A stretch of DNA of 64,000 bases from Diorhabda sublineata (lineage: Eukaryota; Arthropoda; Insecta; Coleoptera; Chrysomelidae): positions 12,414,709-12,478,708 of the forward strand of contig NC_079476.1 of the NCBI RefSeq assembly GCF_026230105.1, read 5' to 3'. How positions within the stretch are numbered: position 1 is the first letter of the stretch; each line of letters opens with the position of its first letter. The notes below the pieces were generated by a model. The model did no database searches, was not told the origin of the DNA, and saw nothing but the letters and a program-made list of their open reading frames with translations. The position numbers and the translations under genes are program-made. Of this stretch, positions 1-11,560 are shown in pieces.

Positions 1-225
1 TTCTATTTTTTTTATCGTATTGATGACCTCTTAGTCTATTTTCTAAATACTGAGATGTTTGCCTTATGTAGACACAATTAGTACAAGGCACTTGATATAA
101 TAATATTACTTCTTTTGTTTTTTGGTGTTTTAAATTTTAATTTAGTGAAATATTTGGATATATCACACTATCAAAAAAAAATAATTTTAAAACAGAAGAG
201 ACCTAAAATCAAGCACATTTAGATA
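1..225 (-). mobile_element. Penelope-like element fragment, GIY-YIG endonuclease part
   Basis: Read on the minus strand, positions 160 to 1 give a frame with CTNCVYIRQTSQYLENRL followed by HQYDKK, the pattern of the GIY-YIG endonuclease at the C-terminus of Penelope-like (PLE) retroelements. The conserved G of YIGQT is R here. Positions 175-225 (minus) carry the element's non-coding terminal motif (TTGATTTTAGGTCTCTTCTGTTTTAAAATTA), also seen at 660-720, 4650-4690 and 49215-49245. The piece is cut by the window edge. It is an inverted copy of 1065-1225. It is certainly a relic, because the reading frame is interrupted. Confidence 0.8.
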
Positions 226-599
226 AAGAAGTCTTTGCCAGCTATATTATAAGCGGTTTCTTATTGGGAACGTAGCAAGGAAATATCAAACTGGACTAAC
301 TTTAATATATTTTCAGAGCTTTCGAATACTTATGTATTCATCGTCTGGTCAAATACAATAAAGAAATATGTAAAAATGTAAAACAATAACAAAATTTTAC
401 TTACAATAATTAATCAAGTTTTCCGGTGATTTTTGATATTATTAATGCTTGTAAAAATTTTAAAATCATAGAATTCAAAATTCAATGTTCAAATTTTCAT
501 TAATTTTTAATTGGTTAGATTATGAATGACGTTGAATTTTTATAGATTATATAAGGATAAGTTGTAGTGAATGATGTTCAATATTGATTGGTAAATTTA
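226..599 (-). repeat. PLE non-coding terminal block
   Basis: This stretch contains the hairpin-like motif TTCGAATACTTATGTATTCA (314-334) and the string AAGCGGTTTCTTATTGGGAACGT (252-274). Both recur in reverse complement at 33455-33550, and the hairpin motif recurs at 51912-51931. It is a dispersed non-coding part of the PLE family. No coding potential is visible. Confidence 0.65.
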
Positions 600-1400
600 T
601 TGATAACATTAAATTTCAATAAGTTAGGTTGTTATAAGTGTTATTTCTTAGACCTTTTGTTATATTAATGCGTCCAAATGTTCTTGATTTTAGGTGGTCT
701 CTTCTGTTTTAAAATTAGTTTCGCTAATAATTTTTGGAAGATAAAAATTGACGTTTTGACTTTGCTTTAATTTCAAATATTTTGATTCGAGCAAAATAGT
801 AAAATCAATTCTCTTGATGTTACATTATATGAAATTAACAATAACATAAGGTATAAGAGACCAACAACAAAATAATTATCCGGAAAAAATGATAAATAAC
901 ATATCCAAGAAAAGGGTAAACAGATACTACAATCAATTAAAAAACAAAACAGAAACGAAACATCAAAACTTAAAACATTTTTCCTTACCATATGTACAAG
1001 GATTTTCCCAACAACTATCGAATTATTTCAATAAGTATCATATTATTATAAGTCCCAAAGGACATAATGCGTTATCGAAATATTTCACTGAATTAAAATC
1101 TAAAACACCAAAAACAGAAGAAGTAATATTATATATCAAGTGCCTTGTACTAATTGTGACGCTGTCTATATATTTAGAAAATAAACTAGGAGGTCCTCAA
1201 TACGATAAAAAAATAAAATTGCATTAATCAACCATGAAATATCAAAAAAACGTAAATTCAATTACAAAGATTCAAAAATTCTTAAAATATACGAAAAAGA
1301 GTATTTTTAAAAATGTTTTACATTCATAAGAACGAAAAAGCTATAAATGATAAAAAAGATCCAAATAATTTAAGTAAAATTTATAGCTCTACTTGATTAC
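600..1400 (+). pseudogene. PLE remnant: terminal motif plus linker and GIY-YIG endonuclease
   Basis: Positions 625-780 carry the family's terminal non-coding motif, ending in a degraded ACGTTTCGACTT-type box (750-762). Positions 889-1227 are an open frame of 112 residues. Its middle (LPYVQGFSQQLSNYFNKY, then ISPKGHNALSKY) resembles the PLE linker upstream of the endonuclease, and its end (IKCLVLIVTLSIYLENKLGGPQYDKK) is a frameshifted GIY-YIG core. The same coding sense continues past the stop to about 1320 (HEISKKRKFNYKDSKILKIY). Frameshifts make it non-functional. The ATG at 889 is only the first one available, not a true start. Confidence 0.75.
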
Positions 1401-1489
1401 TGCTATATGTTTGAGATGTGAGGACTAAGGAAAAATTAATTCTTCTTATCAGAACAAAGTCTAGTTTGATTTTATTCTTTATTTTGATA

Positions 1490-1600
1490 TTCATGATGAA
1501 GGTGATTTATTATTTCTTTCATAATTTTTTAAAGACAGATGAAAATTTGACGTTTCGACTTTTAGTCTTTATCAAAACTCGACATTTATCAATGAAGATA
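1490..1600 (+). repeat. PLE terminal motif copy
   Basis: This copy has GACGTTTCGACTTTTAGTC followed by TTTATCAAAACTC (1549-1581), the box shared with 4727-4755, 40288-40320 and 49273-49300. It is a solo terminus without adjoining PLE coding sequence and abuts the gypsy integrase fragment. Confidence 0.6.
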
Positions 1601-1609
1601 TTTCGAACA

Positions 1610-1960
1610 GGACCATTGGAAGATACCTATCTACAGTGGTTTCCAGCTACTAGAAAGATTGGGACCAGTATATCTCCTCATTTTCAATCACTTATCGATC
1701 TGCTATCAATAAGTCTACTGGTGGAACACCTGCGAACGTCCTGTTTGGACGTGAAATGAGGTTTTTTTGTATCCTATACTTTGTCTGTTGGCCTGGAGAA
1801 GATCTAGCGAAAGAAGATTATGTGATTCAATTGAGAAGTAGGATGGACGCTGCACACGAATTGGTCCGATCAGATCTTTGCCAGTTGCCAGTGACAGAAT
1901 GAAAAAAACGATACGACGTAGAAGCCACACCATTGGTTGATCGTTACGTTTTTTTACCAA
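1610..1960 (+). pseudogene. Ty3/gypsy integrase C-terminal fragment
   Basis: Across two or three frames the plus strand encodes RSAINKSTGGTPANVLFGREM (about 1700-1762) and then EDYVIQLRSRMDAAHELVR (about 1812-1868), KKRYD and VDRYVF. STGxTPAxxxFGRE is the hallmark of the end of the Ty3/gypsy integrase core, followed by the usual linker. A stop and at least one frameshift after GREM break the frame. Only about 115 codons remain. No flanking LTRs were identified. Confidence 0.75.
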
Positions 1961-1974
1961 ACTATTGTAAATAT

Positions 1975-3325
1975 AATAGCCTGATATTTTTTTTTCACTT
2001 TCGTATCATTGATAGCATTTGACAGCATAGCCTCTAAATAATACATTGGTTTTTTAATGGTTCTTTTTAATTCTTTAATACTCGTGTTAACTTAACTATG
2101 ACAATATGAAATTAATTATTTAATAGCTTTAGCTTGTGAAATGTTGTAGTCTTGGAAAAATATTAATATATTTATGTGTTATAATTAGCAGATTTTATGT
2201 TTATCCTCAGAAATTTTCATATTTCATTCTCCATACATATTTTTTTCTCCATATTTTATTCTCCATACATATTTTATTCTCCATACACATGTTTAAAGCT
2301 GAATTATCCAAGTTTCGAATCTACTCTTTCTCCTGGTCAGTGAAGCGTTAACTCTTCCGCTAGATGTCGTTGTCCTCGAGTCCTAAGTGATTTCCATTGC
2401 TAATGGGCTAAGCAGGCAGTAGCGTGTGTCGAGTAGTCTCCATTATATCTACTATTTATTATGTATATATATTTCAAGGCTCATGTCTCGCCTAAACACG
2501 GTAACATTAAAACTGTAAATTTATGTAGTAAACTGGCGGCGATGTCAAACATGTCGACACGTCTCATAGTTACGGTTGTTGCTGGTGAGTGCGAACGTGT
2601 TAACAAGAGGATTCAATTAACAGTACATATTTGTGAACAAAACTCTTCGAACAAAGAGATTTTTTTTTATGTATGAATGATATTTTTATATTATATAGAA
2701 ACGAGTCTTACCTCGAAGCGTAAAATTCAAATATCCTGAAGATTTGACTTTTATCAGCACTGGGTGTAATCGATGCCATTGTCAAGTAGTGAAAAACTTG
2801 AAAATGCAGATACCAGACTCCGTCGCCGATCGCAATGTTGCATGCTTTAACTTATTTTCAAAATTTTTACCGATATAAACGTTAACAAAATTCAGAGTTT
2901 TTGTTAATCAGAAAATTATTTGGATTTTCAGATTTCAACATAAACCTCAAGGATTAGATCATAGAAACTAACACATAATGGACCAAATAGAGCTTTGAAA
3001 ACAATTTCTTGTTATCAATGTAAAGAAGGCCTTAATAAGTGTTGATGGAATTTAATTAGTAGAAATTATGTGATTGAATTTTCTAATATCATGTGATTTT
3101 GGTTCCAATCAATCTTCTATTGAAGGGTATATTGAAAGAAAGTATTCGATACTTACCTACAAATTATGTTAAATTTTCAAGTTCATGCATATAAAGCATA
3201 AACAAAAGTAATCCTTGTCAATAATCGCAATATTTTTAACAAAATTGATCTCTTCCATATTGATAGATAGTACAAACAGTAAATAAAACATATTGTATGT
3301 TGGGCGACTCAAAGGATCTATTGTG
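1975..3325. other. No recognisable gene
   Basis: A+T-rich sequence. A block at 2340-2680 has higher G+C and a 71-codon frame at 2461-2676 without a recognised domain; it might be LTR or leader sequence linked to the gypsy fragment just upstream. The string TTTTATTCTCCATACATA is repeated near 2225-2290, a very short local repeat. Confidence 0.4.
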
Positions 3326-3329
3326 TTCC

Positions 3330-4035
3330 CTTTCTTGTTATTCACTGGAAATAGTACTCACTCTCATTTTTGAAAGTTCGGTATACCTGATAGCTCTACC
3401 ACTATAATACGTTCCCAGGTGTAATGTTCTGGAACTCCGTAGTCTCTCACAATTTGAGAGAATGTGGATAGAGGTTTCGTCTTCTACAGAGCAGGATCTG
3501 TACGTTGCCCAAATAAGAATCCTGTTAGTATACAACGATTATTCTTATCTAGGTTGATACATTTAACAGATCTTTCAAGATAATAGGAGTATTTTGCTGT
3601 CTCAATCCCTGCAGATAACTGGTATTTCCATATCTATCTACTTTTCTCATATTTTCCATATTGTCATGTATCTGATTCCAGGGTTCAGATCTTATGAATG
3701 ATTAATCTGCACGTACTTAGCAAGTTTGTTTACTATCTCATTTTTCTCCAATGTAGTGGGTCCCGAATATAAATCTTACGTAGATCATTTAACTTATCCA
3801 GATATTCCCGAACCAGATTGGATCTTATAACAATGAAGCTCAAATCTCCAATGGCAGCTATCGGACAATCAAATATCGGACCTGTTTGCTATAATAAGTT
3901 GAACTAAGTACATTTTTCAATTGCATATATTATAAGTGCGTCTGCTGTTTTGGAGCCATCCGTAAACCATTTGATGGCATTTTTGTTCTGGTATGGTGTT
4001 TCGATCCAGTTTGCTCCTCCAGTTCATGTTTGAGA
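3330..4035 (-). pseudogene. LINE ORF2 C-terminus: RNase H and zinc knuckle
   Basis: On the minus strand, near 3990-3960, the frame WFTDGSKT is the start of an RNase H domain as found in R1/I/LOA-group LINEs. Further on there is a broken equivalent of the ENEIVNKLAKY segment (about 3750-3715). The end at 3535-3338 reads CSVEDETSIHILSNC followed by R and LG, matching the terminal zinc-knuckle tail (C, ETxxHxLxxC, R, LG). Stops and frameshifts are frequent. The upstream RT is absent. Confidence 0.7.
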
Positions 4036-4599
4036 TTTTGAAGTTTTTTCAAAACCAAAACTTTTCCTTAACTTAAGCATATCCCAAATTTGATAATTTT
4101 TATGGTAGGTTTTGGTTTATTCACCTTCTGAGAACATGTTTGTGGTGTGTGAGGTTTTGATGTTTTTCCACTACTGTTTTCAATAATATATGGAAAAGTG
4201 GAAGATTCAGAATTACTTCTAATGGAGCCGTTGGGATGATTAGGTAGATCTTGTATAGACATTCAAGTCAATTTCAAAGTTGCATTTATTTGTGCGTCTT
4301 CAGAGACTCATATTAATTCACATTATACATTTTCTCAGTATAAAAGCTCGTATTGAAACTAAATAATGTTTGTTATTATTTGATATTTAATGCAGTTTCT
4401 GGTAAACATAACAATTGAATAAAAATTTTGGTGTGATCCAAAGGATAAAATATGAAATTTAGAAAATAGTGGTATTTATGACATTAGTTAGGCAATAAGT
4501 ATGTTAGGCAAACTTTAACGTCAGTAGTAACCATCTAACCTTGTCTACCCTTATAAAATTCAATTCAATTCACAATGACCTAGCCCATTATATATAAAT
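4036..4599. other. No recognisable gene
   Basis: A+T-rich, with a 64-codon minus-strand frame at 4068-4262 without a recognised motif. Nothing else supported. Confidence 0.4.
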
Positions 4600-4806
4600 A
4601 TCTTTAATTTCTTATTTCTTAGACCTTTTGATATTGTTTATATTTCTAGATGTTCTTGATTTTAGGTTTCTTCTGTTTCAAAATTAGTTTTTTTTAATAA
4701 TTTTTGAAAGATAGAAATAAACAAAGTTTCGACTTAACTTCCGTCTTTATTCAAAATATGATATTGACACTGACAATTTGCGTATTTATATTAATCAATA
4801 GATCAC

Positions 4807-4808
<2 letters not shown>
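4600..4808 (+). repeat. PLE terminal copy
   Basis: Shares TCTTATTTCTTAGACCTTTTG (4611-4631), GATGTTCTTGATTTTAGGT and TTTCTTCTGTTTCAAAATTAG with 635-715. The box AGTTTCGACTTAACTTCCGTC followed by TTTATTCAAAATATGATATTGACA comes next, then TATTAATCAATAGATCAC. The copy ends directly in the TA microsatellite. Confidence 0.65.

Positions 4809-4871
<63 letters not shown>
4809..4871. repeat. (TA)n microsatellite
   Basis: About 31 uninterrupted AT dinucleotides immediately after a PLE terminus. Confidence 0.97.
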
Positions 4872-4874
<3 letters not shown>

Positions 4875-6050
4875 TGATTTGCCCAATTTCAGTTCGTGAT
4901 GATGACGCATTATTACGAACTTTTATGAGCACAAATACAGAACTCCTTTATTAGTTCAATATTGTTCCAGCTCCAGCTTCATGGTTTTTGAAATTGAGAA
5001 GAAAATAACCCCCCAAAAGTTCTTTCAGACTCTCACTTCATTTCTGAATAAAGGTTTTCTATACTAAAAATCGATGTTATCCAAGTACATGAGTATTTCT
5101 CATCCAATTCTGAAATTTCATTTGGATTTTGTGTTATGTTGAGATATTTTTTTACCAAAGAAAAATATATATATAAGAAATGATTGAACAATTTATATTA
5201 ATTTAACTTCATATTCCTCCTTCACGAATTGATTTTTGTTTTTCGCTTCTTCCAAACGAACCAACTTCATGCATCCATTATAAATTTATCTATTTACTGG
5301 AACAGATAGTTTTTTCTACGTCTTCCAGAGACATCTCGACTACTATAAAATGATGGAAAGTCGAATTATTTTATCGTCTTATAGTTTTTCTATTTGTTTT
5401 TGTATTTCTTCTTTGAGGTGGAACCGTATGAATTTGTATAAACAGAATTATCGTCAGTGGGACGAATCTTGTATTTCACAGCTTGTTTGAAGTTAAATTA
5501 CATGTTTGGTCGTAAAAAATATTCTTGTACTTTGCAAAGGATTATGATGGCTACTTTTCCTCGGGATTTGGGATTCTCTTAACATAACATGTTTATGAGA
5601 AGTAGTCTACTATCATGAAATAATACGAGTATTTCCATCCAATTTTTCTCTTTATTTGTTGGTATGGTACAGATACCGTTCTCTGCAATTTGGGAATTAT
5701 TTGTATTTCTAATCCTGAAACTAGTACTGATCCTTTTCCTATTGTAATTGAAATTTTTATTTATTTTCTTTCAGTTCTTTGTTGAATTGGGGAAAAATTA
5801 GCAAGATTTCTAGAAAAAATTCAATTTCATTTTGCCTATTTGTAAAAAAAATATTGTTTCAATAGTTGATTTGTGCATTAAATGATATTAAACGGTTTCA
5901 ATTATTCCAAAAATTTTCAAACTATAAATTATGTTTTTATCATCGCTCATTGTTCTACTTAGTAACTTCATTGTAAAAGATTATTTGAATAATTTTTGAA
6001 ATATCGGATTGCTGGACTGGGACTCATTCCGCTATAGAAATTATTAGAAA

Positions 6051-6051
<1 letters not shown>
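4872..6051. other. No recognisable gene
   Basis: A+T-rich sequence with short frames only. No motif, RNA gene or repeat identified. Confidence 0.4.

Positions 6052-6119
<68 letters not shown>
6052..6119. repeat. (TA)n microsatellite
   Basis: About 34 uninterrupted TA dinucleotides. The Tyr/Ile-repeat peptides that can be translated through it are artefacts. Confidence 0.97.
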
Positions 6120-6122
<3 letters not shown>

Positions 6123-7261
6123 GTGAGTATCTTAACACTGTTTTTTTTTTCATTCCTATCATCATTTTCTATGCTGATTAATACCTCGGGAATGAAGTTG
6201 GTGCTACGACCATCGAGTGCTCATGCTCATTGGCGGTGTTGTCTCTTCTTATATACTATTCCAAGCTTTTGGGAAATGTTCTTGGGAAACTGCAACACAA
6301 TATGAATAAACATTATAAAATATATATATGTGAACTTTGTAGTGTATGCATCCATAATATAGCAAACGTTCAATTTAAGAGTGAACTCCATGCTCACTTC
6401 CATTCCATATTAGATTAAATCCCAACTATCGTTAAGTTTGTGAAATCTTAGAAATACATACCTATAATAAATTACTTTATGTGATAGCAAATTGATCAAC
6501 TGACGTGTGGTGTGAATTTCACTATTATATTAAAATATATAAAACTACTCAATTTTACGAGCCCAAGCTCTACATGTGGTAGAGACAACTTAAGAACTAA
6601 TTTGCCGGAGACTTCACTACAGATAATTGCCATCAAAAAGTGGGTTGGCAACTGTTCAAAATCGATTATTAGAATACAATTTCAAAACTATATTAAAAGC
6701 TCATCAACGGACATCAATGGACTCAAATCCATCCGAAAAAGTTTAATTATTATTTTTTTATGAACTAGCATGAGGTTTGGTGGAGGTATGATAGATATGT
6801 TTTGGGAGCTGATACATCCCGTGAATTTGTTTTCATATCCTACACTCGTAGAAGGTGCTAGTTAAGCGGTTCGTACCAAGTACCTAGTATTGAACTTTAT
6901 TTAAGTTTGCTTGTGTGAAGTAATTATAAAGTGTAAAACATTTCGTCCATTTTCAAAAATATACATATCTAAGCGATTGAGGATCAGCTATGAGGTTACT
7001 GAAGTGACGTTCAATTCTGTCAACAAATTCTTGACGGGAATTTATTTCTGTAACATAGACTTTTTACTTAGGGTACGATCAAACTGTGTAATCCGAAAGA
7101 TCACATAACCGAGGATGTTCCAGGTAGGATGTGATAACCTATTAATTTGTTACCTAAAGTAAATGCACAAACATTAACTTTAGTAAGTGTTGGTAATATG
7201 ACACCCTTTTAACTTGTGGATTCTCATCACAGTAGTGTGCATTATAGAAATTCAGCATACT
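6120..7261. other. No recognisable gene
   Basis: Several 60-80 codon frames (6123-6305, 6512-6763, 6911-7108) have no recognisable domain. Base composition is slightly higher in G+C at 6180-6270 and 6560-6640, which could mark old element scraps, but nothing is identifiable. Confidence 0.35.
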
Positions 7262-7264
7262 TTA

Positions 7265-7475
7265 TCTGTCTTTGTTCTAAAGCTTGGCAAAAAATCTTGA
7301 AATCGTCTCTAATTATTAGTATGTAGCTGCTGCTTCTTTTAAGTATTCTCCAATAAAGAATACATTCTGATAAATTTTGATTTAAAGCTGTCTTTGCTTC
7401 TAAAGTTTGGCAAAAAATCTTTAACTTGTCTGTAATGATTAGTATGTAGCTGCTGCTTTTTAAGTATACCCAAAT
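7265..7475. repeat. Two-copy tandem duplication, period about 122 bp
   Basis: The segment TGTCTTTGTTCTAAAGCTTGGCAAAAAATC through GTATGTAGCTGCTGCTTCTTTTAAGTAT (7269-7346) recurs as TGTCTTTGCTTCTAAAGTTTGGCAAAAAATC through GTATGTAGCTGCTGCTTTTTAAGTAT (7390-7466). Both copies lie inside an 82-codon minus-strand frame (7242-7490) whose peptide repeats (SSSYILII, IFCQ.LE). I regard that frame as a product of the duplication rather than a gene. Confidence 0.85.
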
Positions 7476-9473
7476 ACTTGAAGAAGACATATTTGTTTAT
7501 CTTGCCATTTTATTTACACTAACTATCAATTCTTGATCAGCTATAATTAACATAATATTTTTCCGTTATTGTTGTTGACTAAATCAAAATCATTTTTTCT
7601 TGTCTCCGATTATCAGTTCCTATACAACGTCGTACAGTGGCTCTAAGTATATTTTTACTTTGTAAATTTCTTCTAGGAAACTTCCTGCATAATGCATAAC
7701 AGCTGCACTAGAGTTTCCTAAAGACTCACCTAAGGTAAATAAGTGTTGATGTCCTCAATCCCAATTGAAAATTTTGAATCCAAATAGTGCATAATAATCA
7801 ATAATAATAACAGTACCTGATAACTTTATCATTACTGTATACCAGCATAGGTTGTTACTCCGGAATATTAAAATCAATCAGTTCCACGAGGTGTTAATTT
7901 TATTTTTATGAGAGTTTTATAAATAAAATATTTTTTTTTCTATAGAAGTAAAGTAACGTCATATGGAAAATCGACTCAAAATGAAGGATTGCTCTTCAGA
8001 CATTAAAAAAAAATCAGTGGTGCTTATCTCAAAACTTTTTCTCATTAATCAATTAGACTATACCGAATATTATCTCACAAAGAAAAAATTGAATAGAAAT
8101 ATTTTTCGAATTAAATGAAAAACACCACACCACTAAAATTTTTAATCGAAAAGTAAAGTTCAATAATAAATACCAAATCTTCCCATGTCTGAAATTTAAA
8201 ATATTATGTTATTTCAAAATTGTTTATCTAAAACAAGTACTTAACGCGAGAAAAATAATTTAACAGTTTTACCCAGAAAATTCAAAATTTCAATAGAATC
8301 GAATGCACTTAGAGGAAAATAATAAATAAAATAAACATTGGTGTCATAGTGTTTGTTACCCATTTTCATGCATAGATATTTGGAATAAATTATAGTGAGT
8401 TCTGAAATTTTTTAATGATCGCCGTCTAAAGGGATGATTTCAAAAATATATAACCTCGAGCAAAAATAAATAGAAAATCGTGATATCTATTTAATTATTA
8501 TAAGAGCAACTCTCTACCGTTAAAATGTTAAAACATTTCGTATTTCTATCAAAATTCCAGATACTTGTGAACAATAACAAACAATTATTCTTCAAATATC
8601 TCTTTTTTAATATGAAGGTGAGTAGTGACATGAAATTGATAAACCTATTATCATATAATAACTGTTATTGAAACCCATTTTTAATTTGAGGTTTATATAT
8701 TATGATGTCCAAAAAAAAACTAACAGTTCTGTATATTCAGAATTCCGGGTGAATGTCATAAAAACTTCCACCTACTAAACCATGGACCAAAATAACCAAT
8801 TCAGTTGACTGAGCCAAACTGCTATCTTGATCGTATCGGCATCGCCAGAGCCCTTTTCTGCCCTCAGGAATTCGTTATTATCCCTTTGGTAAGTTTTAGT
8901 ATTTCACTCAACTTTTATACAAATAAATACGGTTCAGTCGAAGTACAAGTTACTTTCGATGAGAACCGCATCTATATAAAGAGTTTCCAACAGCAGTTTA
9001 TCTTACACAGCTAAATAGAAATTCTTGTGGAATAAACTACAAATAATATAAGAGTATAAAAGTAGAATTTTTTGTTGTTTGGATTTTTTAAGTAGAATAA
9101 ATAGCACAGTTAAAAAGATTAAAGAGTTTGAACTCTTGTACAACCCATTTTAGTACAGGCAAATAAGGTGAAAGTAAATAATAAGTAAAATTTGTGCTCT
9201 TAAAAGAAAAATTGTTTATCTCATAAACTAACCACTTTAACCTACAAGTATTATACATACAAAGAGGAGTATCCAAATTTTACATAAAAAATATGACAAG
9301 TAATTTAAAAAAATGAAGGGGATGCTGCTAGGGGTGAGGGGGTGGCTTTTCCAGTAAGTTTAAATAAGCCATAATGCTTGCCCCTTCCAACATAAATTGA
9401 CGTGTTTTTGGATTTTTTCTAAATACCAGTATTACAAAAGTTATTAAAGGTGGATACTTTTATTTGAAAAGCA

Positions 9474-9475
<2 letters not shown>
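7476..9475. other. No recognisable gene
   Basis: A+T-rich. A 69-codon plus frame at 8805-9014 (with CYLDRIGIARALFCPQEFV) lies in a locally G+C-richer patch and is not recognised. Positions 9310-9420 hold an unusual purine-rich then pyrimidine-rich block (GGGGATGCTGCTAGGGGTGAGGGGGTGG) that looks like part of a dispersed repeat of unknown type. Confidence 0.35.

Positions 9476-9540
<65 letters not shown>
9476..9540. repeat. (TA)n microsatellite
   Basis: About 32 uninterrupted TA dinucleotides. It abuts, and probably expanded at, the broken end of the Jockey RT frame just to the right. Confidence 0.97.
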
Positions 9541-9545
<5 letters not shown>

Positions 9546-10017
9546 TAGTATATCGCTGGTATACACTAAGTAAAGTATAGGGCATAGTACACTACCCTTA
9601 GGTACTCCTGCTTTCATTTCTGTTAGATGAGAGTATGCTTCTTCCTATTTTGCTCTAAAATATCTGTCCGATATTTAAGATTTTGGTAGTTCTGAATAAT
9701 GTCGTGCCTTGTAATTTAGACACTTATGCCAAACTTTATCAAGGTCTGGTCCACGTCTTGGAAAGCTGCAGAGCTCACTTTATTTGCCTCCAAGGACTTT
9801 TAGATTACGTCTGTGATTCTATGAAATGTTCTAGCCTTTCTAGGAGCAAGATTTCGTACAATTTCGAAATAACGGGCAACAAAGTGATAGACTGATAGCA
9901 TATAACCTCTTACCGGCTTATATGGTTTTCTGGCTTATCATTATAACCTCTGCTACTTTCCATAGGTACGGGTACGTATCTCAGTCTGAATGATGCATTA
10001 AGATTAGTTAATTTGAC
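9541..10017 (-). pseudogene. Jockey-type LINE reverse transcriptase, downstream half
   Basis: Minus strand, from 10017 down: KLTNLNASFRLRYVP, then WKVAEVIMI (after a frameshift; M for W in one frame), TLLPVISKLYEILLLERL, FDKVWH (split over two frames) and AGVPKGSV followed by LYLVYTSDI. These are, in order, the RT blocks of Jockey-clade elements (LLPVISKLxExLLxxRL; FDKVWH; GVPQGSVLGPxLYLLYTxDI). The piece stops before the catalytic FADD box, at the TA tract. Several frameshifts make it a relic. The upstream half lies at 11561-12300, beyond an inserted element. Confidence 0.8.
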
Positions 10018-11560
10018 AAGGTAGGTGTGGGGAATATGCCCATGCTGTTAATATGCCCATCCGTTGCCATTTTGAATAGTTTACCTTGTCTGCTAATAGA
10101 GGGCGAGTAATATGTTGAATTTTTACCCCACAGTGCTACAAGGAAAATCAGTTTGGACTATCAGTCTGCCAAGAGATTATAAGTGGTTCACATGTAATTG
10201 GCACTGTTGAAAATAAAAATTTCACGTGCTTAAATAGATTATACATTTCTTGTATGTTTGTTTACAATAACATAAGTACAACTAAATAGGTCTTTTTACC
10301 ATTCTTTTAGTAATAAACTCAAATAAAAATATTTTCAAATTAACTCATATAGGCATATCATCTCCAGCTTATTCTCTTATTGTCTTGAAGAAGTCACCTT
10401 ATCAAACTCAAAAAATTCGTTCCCAGTGGATAGAAGATGACCTTAAATTGGCCTTAATAGCAGTACAAAACGGAGGGTCGAAAAATTCTAAAATACCTCG
10501 CAGGACACTTAATCGTTATACTAATCAAAACAGCCAGAAAGTTATCCTAGACGACATTTCTTTATACAGCGAGACTTTAACAGAAACCTTATCCTCGAAA
10601 GACGAAGCAAAACAAAATCAAAAAGAGAACATCCGATGAAAAGGCTAAGAAGACGAGCATAAAAAAAAGGGTATAAAAATTCAAATATTGTCGCGGAAAA
10701 CATTCAGAGAAAGCTAAATGAAGGAAATGAAGATAAATACTCAGAAGTCCAACTTGGAATAGAAAACAATAATAGAAAGGCAAGTAGTGATAAAGATGAA
10801 AGCTTCCTGAACGTTAGCTTTACTGAAATGTGACACCCTATAAGGATAATCCAAAACCAATCAGAAAAAAAGGCTATAAACAGAGTTATAAAAGTTACCA
10901 AAGCGCCAGTAAAAGTCACCAAAATAGAAAAAATCTATTCAAAGAACGAAGATCTGGGAGAAAAAAATAGGCATAAAGAATCATGGTACTGCAAAGCTTG
11001 CCAAGAAGACGTTAAAAAAGATATGCGACTGTGCTCGGTGTGTTCGGTGTACTTTCACGAAGAATGCGTAGGGCTCACCAAGAATGATAAAATAAATTTT
11101 GTCTGTTCAGATTGCTGCTAATTTTGTCACTGTATGTGTATCTTTTTTGTTTTGATGTGATACATTTTACTTATTTTTTCAGAGCGTATCTACGCACGAA
11201 TGAAAATTTATATTCAGTTCTTCAGAAATATTACTTAGTTTAGTTTATTAGTTTAGTATTAGTTATTAGTATTAGTTATTGTCATCATAAATTTGTTTTT
11301 TGAAATAAATTTATTCTATTAACGAAAGATTTATGTTTTGATGGGCATATTAACGACAGGGCTGGTAATAAGCCATGAATGATCAGTATTGACAAACGAT
11401 ATAATGAAAAAATAAAGAACAAATAATCGTGTTGATATCCATAAATTATATCTTCAAGAATGAGGGTACGCTTTCTATAAAATATCAATGTACATATTTA
11501 CTTTTTCTAATTTGAAACAAGGTTTCTGCTTAACATGGGCATATTTACTGCATCTACCTT
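10018..11560 (+). mobile_element. Non-autonomous pogo-like DNA element inserted in a Jockey LINE
   Basis: The ends are imperfect inverted repeats: AAGGTAGGTGTGGGGAATATGCCCATG at 10018-10044, and the reverse complement of AAGGTAGATGCAGTAAATATGCCCATG at 11534-11560. The box ATATGCCCAT occurs twice at the left (about 10034, 10051) and twice inverted at the right (about 11340, 11535), so the subterminal sites are symmetrical. Inside is a broken coding region with an HTH_psq-like start and a PHD-finger end but no DDE catalytic domain, the profile of an internally deleted pogo/Tigger-like element. Removing it joins the two Jockey halves in frame. A clear TA target duplication was not seen. Confidence 0.75.
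10385..11121 (+). pseudogene. Broken pogo-like transposase: HTH_psq start and PHD finger end, DDE lost
   Basis: The first frame (10385-10639, 84 codons) contains RSQWIEDDLKLALIAVQNGG then KIPRRTLNRY, the pattern of the pipsqueak-type helix-turn-helix opening insect pogo-like transposases. Shifting frame near 10640, a lysine-rich linker follows (EKAKKTSIKK) with one stop (10830-10832). The end, about 10983-11121, reads WYCKACQEDVKKDMRLCSVC then YFHEECVG and FVCSDCC before TAA. This is a C4HC3 PHD-type finger, a common C-terminal tail of these proteins. The usual DDE core of roughly 200 residues between the HTH and the linker is missing. The protein could still bind DNA only if the frameshift were bypassed. 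The start codon is uncertain; the frame is open upstream of 10385 and an in-frame TTG precedes it. Confidence 0.7.

Noticed and set aside
314..341. Hammerhead-ribozyme-like hairpin (GAATACATAAGTATTC then GAAA) in PLE terminal blocks, also at 33461-33485 and 51912-51940
   Set aside because: PLEs can carry hammerhead ribozymes, and the stem plus GAAA fits, but the CUGANGA core reads CAGA in all three copies and no cleavage-site stem could be drawn.
5968..6165. Protein with long Tyr-Ile repeats (also at 51659-51949)
   Set aside because: Simply the translation of TA microsatellites.
7242..7490. Small repeat protein on the minus strand
   Set aside because: Its internal repeat is fully explained by the 122-bp DNA duplication.
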